A stretch of DNA of 64,000 nt, taken from the NCBI RefSeq assembly GCF_039543525.1, contig NZ_BAABJX010000043.1:4214-68213 (forward strand). The letters are read 5' to 3'. The stretch comes from Algivirga pacifica. Lineage in GTDB: Bacteria; Bacteroidota; Bacteroidia; Cytophagales; Flammeovirgaceae. The notes under the pieces are model-generated. The model saw nothing but the letters and a program-made list of their open reading frames with translations. It had not been told where the DNA came from and searched no databases. Positions 27,609 to 33,548 of the stretch are shown here, one piece after another. Each line of letters opens with the position of its first letter. The first letter of the stretch is position 1. A program made the position numbers and the translations under genes.

Positions 27609-27714
27609 GTCTAGCACAGGGAAATGTTTTAGTACAGGGTGCTACTTAGCATAGGGGACCGCCTTAGCACAGGGCATCGCCTTAGCACAGGGCATCGCCT
27701 TAGCACAGGGCATC
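27609..27714 (+). repeat. Six tandem 17-18-bp units after accC
   Basis: The last three units are identical (GCCTTAGCACAGGGCATC at 27661, 27679 and 27697) and the three upstream units are degenerate versions (27609, 27626, 27644). The final ACAGGGC-ATC-GCCCTGT can form a 7-bp hairpin. The array lies between the accC stop and its terminator and contains no gene. Confidence 0.75.
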
Positions 27715-27723
27715 GCCCTGTGA

Positions 27724-27765
27724 AAAAATAGGAATAGCGATATTACTTCGGTATTCCTATTTTTG
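27724..27765 (+). terminator. Terminator downstream of accC
   Basis: A stem AAAAATAGGAATA / TATTCCTATTTTT with a 15-nt loop is followed by TTTTT, about 130 bp after the accC stop. The arms are also suited to termination on the opposite strand. Confidence 0.75.
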
Positions 27766-27805
27766 CATTATTATTTAATAGGAACTAACAAATAAAATAA
27801 TCGTT

Positions 27806-28189
27806 ATGAAAAAAATCCTAGGAGTACTGGGAATACTATTGCTATTAGGTTCTTGTGGGAAGAAGCTAGAGGTGACAGAGCAGGAATTCAGTAGTATCAC
27901 ATGGAAAAATGATACCAAGGCTTGTCAGGGGAAGAGAGCAGAGCAACAAGAGAAATTTGAAAATATTCGTGAGCGTATTTTGGGAGTGCGCAAGGATCAG
28001 GTGTTGCAGTTATTGGGTAGGCCGGACAAAACGGATTTAGCGAAACGTAATACTTCTTATTTTATCTATTATGTATCGGAAGGCAAGCAGTGTGAAGGAA
28101 GTGATAAAAATGAAGAGGGAGATTATTACCGCTTTAAGTTCTCTCCATTGGAAATTGTTATGGAGATTAGCTATCATAAAGGAGTGTAA
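27806..28189 (+). CDS. Small lipoprotein, possible BamE/SmpA-like fold
   Basis: A 127-residue lipoprotein with the lipobox LLGSC at residues about 14-18. The segment beginning RILGVRKDQVLQLLGRPDKTD, followed by a tyrosine-rich strand, is reminiscent of BamE/SmpA/OmlA-type domains (a helix, then GxPxx). Two cysteines lie in the mature part (ACQGK and QCEGS). It is probably anchored in the outer membrane. The function is uncertain; the resemblance is by eye only. Confidence 0.65.
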   Translation: MKKILGVLGILLLLGSCGKKLEVTEQEFSSITWKNDTKACQGKRAEQQEKFENIRERILGVRKDQVLQLLGRPDKTDLAKRNTSYFIYYVSEGKQCEGSDKNEEGDYYRFKFSPLEIVMEISYHKGV

Positions 28190-28262
28190 GGGGAGAAATC
28201 CATTCGCCAACCTAAAATAAAAAAGCAATATTGCCTTAGAATTGTTATACTAATACCAGACT

Positions 28263-28568
28263 ATGGAAATCGCACCAATTACCATTACAAAAAGAGCGGC
28301 AGAGTCCGTCTTGAAAATTATTAACGCTAAGCAAATCCCGGAAGGATATACGTTACGAATCGGAATGAAAGGAGGTGGTTGTGGTGCCGCCGGTTTCTTT
28401 TTGGGGTTTGATACCAAGAAAGAAGAAGACGTAATTTATGAAATTGAAGGGGTAAAGGTCTTGATTGATAAGCGACATATCATGTATCTTTTAGATGTAG
28501 AATTAGATTTTGAAGAAAGAAGGGATGAACAAGGCTTCGTCTTCAATAAACCTGGAGAAAAGGAGTAG
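28263..28568 (+). CDS. IscA/HesB-like protein lacking the C-terminal cysteines
   Basis: A 101-residue protein of the A-type iron-sulfur carrier fold: ITITKRAAESVLKIIN (7-22), GYTLRIGMKGGGCGAAGF with C40, then GVKVLIDKRHIMYLLDVELDF. Standard IscA/ErpA/SufA have three ligand cysteines (one here plus a CxC at the C-terminus); this protein ends in FVFNKPGEKE with no cysteine, so two ligands are absent. It may be a divergent paralogue that does not carry a cluster, or that binds metal or glutathione differently. It lies about 50 bp upstream of the S41 protease gene. Confidence 0.8.
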   Translation: MEIAPITITKRAAESVLKIINAKQIPEGYTLRIGMKGGGCGAAGFFLGFDTKKEEDVIYEIEGVKVLIDKRHIMYLLDVELDFEERRDEQGFVFNKPGEKE

Positions 28569-28617
28569 GGGGATAGGCATGAATACCCCTGCGCTTTCCA
28601 TTAATAGATAAACAACT

Positions 28618-30288
28618 ATGCAGGAAGAGCAGCATACAGAAAAACAACAACCAAACAACGAAAGGGACTCCTTCCATATTCGGTTACCTTTGATTATAGC
28701 GGTAGCCTTGGCTACAGGTATGATTATAGGGGGAGAGTTTCTGGGGAAAACACCCAAAGGAAGTAACCTTGAAATCAATACAGGGAAGCTTGAACAGGTT
28801 ATCGAGAGTATAGAAGGCTATTATGTAGACTCTGTGGATACGCAAGTGCTCACAGATCAGGCGATTGAGGCAGTGGTGAAAGAGTTGGACCCTCATACCT
28901 CTTATATTCCTGTAAGGGATGTAGAGGTGGTTAGTGCTCAATTGGACGATGGCTTTGAAGGGGTTGGAATAGAGTTCAGGGTATTCAGAGACACCATTAA
29001 GGTAGTGGCAGTGACGGAAGACGGTCCTTCCGAAAGAGCAGGAATACAATCCGGAGACAAATTGGTCTATGTAGATGGAGAAAGCGTAGCAGGGCCGGGA
29101 ATGAATTCCGGAGAGGTGGTTCGTAAGCTAAGAGGGCAAAAAGGAACGAAAGTGAGTATAGGGGTATCCCGAAAAGGGGAAGAAAAGCCACTCTACTTTT
29201 CCGTGACTCGTGATAAGATACCGACAGCTTCGGTTAGTGCTGTTTATATGATTGATGAAGAAACGGGGTATATCAAGGTAGACCGTTTCGGAGAAGACGC
29301 CTTTGAAGGATTTGAAGAAGGAGTGGAGAAGCTGCAAGAAGCAGGGATGAAAAAGCTTCTATTGGACCTTACAGACAATGGAGGTGGTTATATGGGGCAG
29401 GCCGTACAGATGGTAGATGCGTTCTTGCCAAAAGATAAACTGATTGTTTATACGGAGAGCAGGGAGAAGAATTTTGATGAGCATGAATATTCGAAAAATG
29501 AAGGAGTACTACAAGAAACACCTGTAGTCGTATTAGTCAATGAATATTCAGCTTCGGCTTCAGAGATCGTATCAGGTGCCTTGCAAGATCACGATCGAGC
29601 TTTGTTGGTAGGCAGAAGAACTTTTGGGAAAGGACTAGTGCAGCGACAAATTCGATTGAGAGACAATTCTATGCTTCGTTTGACGGTATCCCGTTATTAT
29701 ACCCCTAGCGGACGTTGTATTCAAAAGCCTTATGAAGACAAATCAGCTTATGAGACGGAACTAGAACGTCGCTATATACATGGAGAGATGTTTCAGGCTG
29801 ATAGCATACACTTCAATGACAGCCTGATTTACAAGACCGTGAATGGGCGTACGGTATATGGAGGAGGAGGAATCATGCCTGATGTCTTTATAGGTATGGA
29901 TACCTCTTATTATACCAACTATTATCAGGAAATACTGATAAGAGGATTGATCGAGGATTATTTTATTGATTATGCTAATGGACAATTTGAGTCCTTAAAT
30001 GAAATGGGTCTGAACGCTTTTATAGCGCAATATAAAGTTCCAGCGATCGAGATGAAAGAATTTGCGACTTATGCCAGAGCGCATGGTGTACCTTTTAATA
30101 AGGAACAATATAAAGCCTCACAGAAGGCTTTACGTCAGCGAATCAAAGAAACTATTGCTAGAGTGGTTTGGGGAGAGGAAGGTCGCTTGAAAGTAGAAAA
30201 TGCTGCCGATCCCATCTTTATTAAGGCGTGTGAATTAGCGAATACACTGAATCAAGTATCGCTCTCTAATGAAATGGTGATAAAATAA
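28618..30288 (+). CDS. S41-family C-terminal processing peptidase
   Basis: A 556-residue envelope protease. The membrane anchor is at residues about 22-40, then an N-terminal helical domain, a PDZ domain (about 120-195, GVGIEF then AGIQSGDKLVYVDG) and the tail-specific protease domain. The catalytic Ser is in NEYSASASEI (S311-S315), and the Lys in GRRTFGKGLVQ is K338, the Ser/Lys dyad of the CtpA/Prc type. A C-terminal extension of roughly 170 residues, including DVFIGMDTSYYTNYYQEIL, is usual for Bacteroidota members. It likely trims or degrades periplasmic proteins. Confidence 0.92.
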   Translation: MQEEQHTEKQQPNNERDSFHIRLPLIIAVALATGMIIGGEFLGKTPKGSNLEINTGKLEQVIESIEGYYVDSVDTQVLTDQAIEAVVKELDPHTSYIPVRDVEVVSAQLDDGFEGVGIEFRVFRDTIKVVAVTEDGPSERAGIQSGDKLVYVDGESVAGPGMNSGEVVRKLRGQKGTKVSIGVSRKGEEKPLYFSVTRDKIPTASVSAVYMIDEETGYIKVDRFGEDAFEGFEEGVEKLQEAGMKKLLLDLTDNGGGYMGQAVQMVDAFLPKDKLIVYTESREKNFDEHEYSKNEGVLQETPVVVLVNEYSASASEIVSGALQDHDRALLVGRRTFGKGLVQRQIRLRDNSMLRLTVSRYYTPSGRCIQKPYEDKSAYETELERRYIHGEMFQADSIHFNDSLIYKTVNGRTVYGGGGIMPDVFIGMDTSYYTNYYQEILIRGLIEDYFIDYANGQFESLNEMGLNAFIAQYKVPAIEMKEFATYARAHGVPFNKEQYKASQKALRQRIKETIARVVWGEEGRLKVENAADPIFIKACELANTLNQVSLSNEMVIK

Positions 30289-30358
30289 TTAAGAATGAAG
30301 AATTAAGAATGAGGAATATTTTTTTATTCTTCATTCTTAATTCTTCATTCTTAATTAT
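30287..30358. repeat. Palindromic repeat, family R4 (bidirectional terminator)
   Basis: AATTAAGAATGAAGAATTAA-type direct units are followed by T7 and their complement ATTCTTCATTCTTAATTC. It lies exactly between the convergent genes for the S41 protease and dapD, so it probably ends transcription on both strands. A short related sequence occurs at 36224-36240. Confidence 0.8.
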
Positions 30359-30361
30359 CAA

Positions 30362-31177
30362 TTAAACCGATACGTTGTTTTCTCTAAGTGCATCGTTTAG
30401 AGAAGTCTTTTTATCGGTACTTTCTTTTCTCTGACCAATGATTAGGGCACAGCCTACGCTATACTCTCCGGCAGGGAATTTTTTCGTAAAGCTACCTGGA
30501 ATTACCACAGAGCGAGGAGGTACATATCCTTTGTATTCTACCGGCTCATCTCCTGTTACGTCAATGATCTTAGAACTTCCTGTGATGGTCACGTTTGCAC
30601 CCAATACAGCCTCTTTACCAATGCGAACACCTTCAACTAGGATACATCTAGACCCGATGAAGGCACCATCCTCGATGATTACCGGAGCAGCTTGTACAGG
30701 CTCCAATACCCCACCAACACCAACACCACCACTTAGGTGAACATCTTTACCAATTTGTGCACAGCTTCCTACAGTAGCCCATGTGTCCACCATTGTACCG
30801 CTATCTACATAAGCTCCAATATTGACATAAGAAGGCATCATGATTACCCCTTTGTTAACAAAAGAGCCATAACGTGCGATGGCATGAGGAACTACACGAA
30901 CACCTTTTTCTGCATAATTTTCTTTCAAAGGAATTTTATCATGGAACTCAAAAGGACCAACCTTAATCGTTTCCATTTCAGCCAAAGGGAAGAACATAAT
31001 AACGGCTTTCTTCACCCATTCATTCACTTGCCAGTCGTCTCCCTGAGGTTCCGCTACTCTTAATGTTCCTTGATCTAGCGCTTCTACGGTTTCTTTAATG
31101 GCGCTAATCGTTGCCTCGTCTTTCAATAGGGAACGGTCTTCCCATGCAGCTTCAACTAATGCTTTGTGATTGTTCAT
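30362..31177 (-). CDS. dapD: 2,3,4,5-tetrahydropyridine-2,6-dicarboxylate N-succinyltransferase
   Basis: Catalyses the succinyl-CoA-dependent step of the succinylase branch of lysine and diaminopimelate synthesis. The protein has 271 residues with a helical N-terminal domain and a left-handed beta-helix of hexapeptide repeats (VNIGAYVDSGTMVDTWATVGSCAQIGKD region, then GVGGVLEPVQAAPVIIEDGAFIGSRC). The C-terminal PGSFTKKFPAGEYSVGCA segment is a DapD hallmark. Length and motifs agree with the family throughout. It is monocistronic. Confidence 0.96.
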   Translation of the reverse strand: MNNHKALVEAAWEDRSLLKDEATISAIKETVEALDQGTLRVAEPQGDDWQVNEWVKKAVIMFFPLAEMETIKVGPFEFHDKIPLKENYAEKGVRVVPHAIARYGSFVNKGVIMMPSYVNIGAYVDSGTMVDTWATVGSCAQIGKDVHLSGGVGVGGVLEPVQAAPVIIEDGAFIGSRCILVEGVRIGKEAVLGANVTITGSSKIIDVTGDEPVEYKGYVPPRSVVIPGSFTKKFPAGEYSVGCALIIGQRKESTDKKTSLNDALRENNVSV

Positions 31178-31424
31178 TATTTTATCGGACTATTTGTAGT
31201 AATAATATATAGTGATGACCTAGAGGAAGAGTGAGAAGGTAGTATGTATCGCTTATCGCTTACATGTTATTAATTTAAACGATAAGCAATAAGCGATAAA
31301 CGGAAAAAGAGACAAACCATCTCCTCATCTTCTTCTAAATCATTTTCATTCTAAATCTGTGGTTGGATTGGATACTCCAACTAAAGGGTATAACATGATT
31401 GGGCGGTGATTTAGTCCCTAAAGA
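31178..31424. other. Intergenic region with an R3 palindrome
   Basis: Between two minus-strand genes. It contains the R3 repeat at 31245-31304 (TATCGCTTATCGCTTA ... AAACGATAAGCAATAAGCGA). The remainder carries no visible gene. Confidence 0.5.
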
Positions 31425-31718
31425 CTAAAATTCAATATCACCTACTGTTACTCCTTCCAAGATAGGCTTAATGTTTTCTTCCAGTACCGCTACGTGTGCA
31501 GGGTGTACAGCATAAGCTTGTAATGCTGCCTTGTCGGCAAAAAGGGAGTAAAGCATTACCTGATGCCCTTGAGAGCGATCAGAGAAATTGTAATTTACGT
31601 GGATTTTGTCCAAAGAAGGAATCGTCTCCTCTAAGGCGTGAAGCCTATCGATCATTTCTTGAATCTGTGCTTCGGAAGCCTCGGCTTTTAGCTTGAACAA
31701 TACAGTGTGATTGACCAT
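31425..31718 (-). CDS. Dabb-family (stress-responsive alpha/beta barrel) protein
   Basis: I use the ATG at 31718 (MVNHTVLFKLK), the canonical family start; the longer frame from 31781 would include the promoter. 97 residues with the Dabb hallmarks HTVLFKLK, IPSLDKIHVNYNFSDRSQGHQVMLYSLFADKAALQAYAVHPAHVAV, and a C-terminal ILEGVTVGDIEF. The family forms dimeric ferredoxin-like barrels and includes some small enzymes, but most have no known activity. It has its own well-formed promoter. Confidence 0.88.
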   Translation of the reverse strand: MVNHTVLFKLKAEASEAQIQEMIDRLHALEETIPSLDKIHVNYNFSDRSQGHQVMLYSLFADKAALQAYAVHPAHVAVLEENIKPILEGVTVGDIEF

Positions 31719-31763
31719 CCTGTTATCAGTAAATTTGGATTGATTAAATAAATAATTGTATTC

Positions 31764-31794
31764 CAAAGCTACGTATCGCAAGGCTTATCTCAAA
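31764..31794 (-). promoter_or_regulatory. Bacteroidota-type promoter of the Dabb gene
   Basis: On the minus strand, TTTG (31794-31791) and TAGCTTTG (31771-31764) are separated by exactly 19 nt, matching the TTTG-N19-TAnnTTTG housekeeping consensus of this phylum. The box lies about 45 bp upstream of the chosen ATG. Confidence 0.7.
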
Positions 31795-31882
31795 GGTAAA
31801 GTTGTAAATTTAACGTAATGTGTAGGGGATCTGTTAGGGGTGTAATTAATGTCGAGATTGCTGTTTTATTTGAAACATTTTT

Positions 31883-32273
31883 GTTGAGAAGTTGAGTAGT
31901 CTTTCGGGCTGTTGAGTTTCACCTTCGGTGAGTTGAGTTTTTTCTTTAGTAGAGTTTATTACGGTGAATTGTTTATAAGAAGGGTAAAGTACTGAACTGG
32001 TTCAAGGGTTCAAATTCCGAACGAGGTACGAGTAAGGAATTACTCTTGGACCAAGCGGTTTACTAGATCGGTTAAGGTTGATACGTATTACTTTTTAACT
32101 AAGGATGTATTTTCTGCTCGTGCGAAGTGAACTGTGATCAAGTCTAGTAAAAAAGAATAGGCTTAATATTTTTATCAAAAAATCAGCGTAAGAGTTTTCT
32201 CCGAAGGTGAAATATAGTCTCAACTCACCGAAGGTGAAACTCAACAGGGCGAAGCCCTACTCAACTTCTCAAC
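31883..32273. repeat. Widely spaced inverted repeat, family R1 (copy e)
   Basis: Arms 31883-31936 and 32219-32273 are complementary and contain the mini-hairpins CACC-TTC-GGTG / CACC-GAA-GGTG, and AGGGC-GAA-GCCCT on the right. About 280 bp of unrecognised sequence lies between the arms, without a supported gene; another lone CTCCGAAGGTG occurs near 32200. The right arm abuts the terminator of the tRNA array. Confidence 0.7.
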
Positions 32274-32307
32274 AAAAAAAAGCCACCCGAATAAGATTCA
32301 GATGGCT
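32273..32307 (-). terminator. Terminator of the tRNA array
   Basis: On the minus strand a 12-bp stem (AGCCATCTGAAT / ATTCGGGTGGCT with G-U pairs and a CTT loop) is followed by eight T residues, 36 bp after the last tRNA. Confidence 0.85.
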
Positions 32308-32342
32308 TTCCATGGAGTTACTCACACTCCCTACGAAATAAG

Positions 32343-32417
32343 TCGGGGTGGCAGGATTCGAACCTGCGACCCCCTGGTCCCAAACCAGGTGCGCTAACCG
32401 GGCTGCGCTACACCCCG
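32343..32417 (-). tRNA. tRNA-Pro (anticodon TGG)
   Basis: A 75-nt cloverleaf on the minus strand with acceptor CGGGGTG/CACCCCG, discriminator A, anticodon loop TTTGGGA (TGG) and T-loop GGTTCGAATCC. CCA is not encoded. Last gene of the array in transcription order. Confidence 0.97.
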
Positions 32418-32460
32418 TATTCTGAATTAAATCACAGAAATTACTTTCTAATGAAAGTAG

Positions 32461-32534
32461 TGATCCGGCCAGGACTCGAACCTGGAACCTTCTGCTTAGA
32501 AGGCAGAAGCTCTATCCAGTTGAGCTACCGGACC
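32461..32534 (-). tRNA. tRNA-Arg (anticodon TCT)
   Basis: A 74-nt cloverleaf with acceptor GGTCCGG/CCGGATC, discriminator A, anticodon TCT within CTTCTAAG and T-loop GGTTCGAGTCC. CCA is not encoded. Confidence 0.97.
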
Positions 32535-32600
32535 ATTTGGCTTCTTTGTTAATTCAGAATAGATTTTATTTCCGAGCAAATTCTCTTTTCAGAGAAATGG

Positions 32601-32675
32601 TCGGGGTGGCAGGATTCGAACCTGCGACCCCCTGGTCCCAAACCAGGTGCGCTAACCGGGCTGCGCTACACCCCG
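32601..32675 (-). tRNA. tRNA-Pro (anticodon TGG)
   Basis: Sequence identical by eye to the other three Pro genes of the array; 75 nt; no encoded CCA. Confidence 0.97.
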
Positions 32676-32733
32676 AGCTCCAAATAAATAAGAATACCTT
32701 TGATGCCATTAAACAGTATTAATGACCCTATAG

Positions 32734-32807
32734 TGATCCGGCCAGGACTCGAACCTGGAACCTTCTGCTTAGAAGGCAGAAGCTCTATCCAGTTGAGCTA
32801 CCGGACC
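32734..32807 (-). tRNA. tRNA-Arg (anticodon TCT)
   Basis: Sequence identical by eye to the other Arg genes of the array; 74 nt; no encoded CCA. Confidence 0.97.
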
Positions 32808-32875
32808 AAAAGCCTCTATCTTATTTGGAGCTGGAAAATTGATCAGTACAATTATTTTTCATAGTTGAAAAATGG

Positions 32876-32950
32876 TCGGGGTGGCAGGATTCGAACCTGC
32901 GACCCCCTGGTCCCAAACCAGGTGCGCTAACCGGGCTGCGCTACACCCCG
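32876..32950 (-). tRNA. tRNA-Pro (anticodon TGG)
   Basis: Third Pro(TGG) copy counted along the plus strand; 75 nt. The spacers around it are unrelated to those of the other copies. Confidence 0.97.
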
Positions 32951-32993
32951 AAGTACTGATTGAAAGAATATAGAATCGTTATCCTATACTAAG

Positions 32994-33067
32994 TGATCCG
33001 GCCAGGACTCGAACCTGGAACCTTCTGCTTAGAAGGCAGAAGCTCTATCCAGTTGAGCTACCGGACC
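32994..33067 (-). tRNA. tRNA-Arg (anticodon TCT)
   Basis: Third Arg(TCT) copy counted along the plus strand; 74 nt; same sequence as the other two. Confidence 0.97.
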
Positions 33068-33117
33068 ATTGCCTTTTCTCACTAAGGTCTAAAAACGGTC
33101 TTTAAAGTTGTTTTTCG

Positions 33118-33192
33118 TCGGGGTGGCAGGATTCGAACCTGCGACCCCCTGGTCCCAAACCAGGTGCGCTAACCGGGCTGCGCTACACCCCG
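33118..33192 (-). tRNA. tRNA-Pro (anticodon TGG), promoter-proximal
   Basis: First gene of the seven-tRNA transcript; 75 nt. The promoter -7 element lies 40 bp upstream. Confidence 0.97.
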
Positions 33193-33231
33193 AAAAACTG
33201 TTTTTCAGACGCCCTTTTGAAAATTGCTCTG

Positions 33232-33263
33232 CAAAGGTAAGGGTCTTTTTCAAAGTCGCAAAA
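33232..33263 (-). promoter_or_regulatory. Promoter of the tRNA array
   Basis: On the minus strand, TTTTG (33263-33259) is followed after exactly 19 nt by TACCTTTG (33239-33232), a full match to the TTTG-N19-TAnnTTTG consensus. Transcription would begin about 30 bp before the first tRNA. Confidence 0.8.
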
Positions 33264-33343
33264 CTTTTTTCAAAAAAAATATAAAAAAATGAACTTATCT
33301 TAGAATGCTTATCTTTTAAACATATAGAGAATATGAATGTTTA

Positions 33344-33376
33344 TTTTTGTAACTTTTAAAGGAACTCTTATTTTTG
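33344..33376 (+). promoter_or_regulatory. Promoter of parC
   Basis: TTTTTG (33344-33349), 19 nt, then TATTTTTG (33369-33376), matching the phylum's housekeeping consensus exactly. The leader before the GTG start at 33549 would be about 165 nt. The -33 hexamer is itself part of another TATTTTTG box (33342-33349). Confidence 0.7.
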
Positions 33377-33548
33377 TCAGGCAAACAGTCTGTGAAGCCA
33401 TTGAAAACTCACAAAATGGGCTAACTTTGGGCTATAGGTGGGTGTGCTCTTCCCTTTTATAAGAGTAATTTTTTTAAGATGCTTAATTTTCAAGCATTTA
33501 GCTTTTCTGAAAATCGAACTATTATTTGTGTTATAGAACTGAATAAAG

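Noticed and set aside
27609..27714. Possible CRISPR array
   Set aside because: The units are directly adjacent 18-mers without spacers, and no cas gene is present in the window.
30437..30740. A 100-aa plus-strand ORF within dapD
   Set aside because: Antisense to a highly conserved enzyme gene; proline/threonine-rich mirror of hexapeptide repeats.
32537..32722. A plus-strand ORF with the sequence GVAGFEPATPWSQTRCANRA
   Set aside because: It is the antisense translation of the tRNA-Pro gene and flanks, a well-known false protein.
32601..33192. Possible assembly duplication in the tRNA region
   Set aside because: The spacers between the repeated tRNAs all differ, so the copies are distinct and real.
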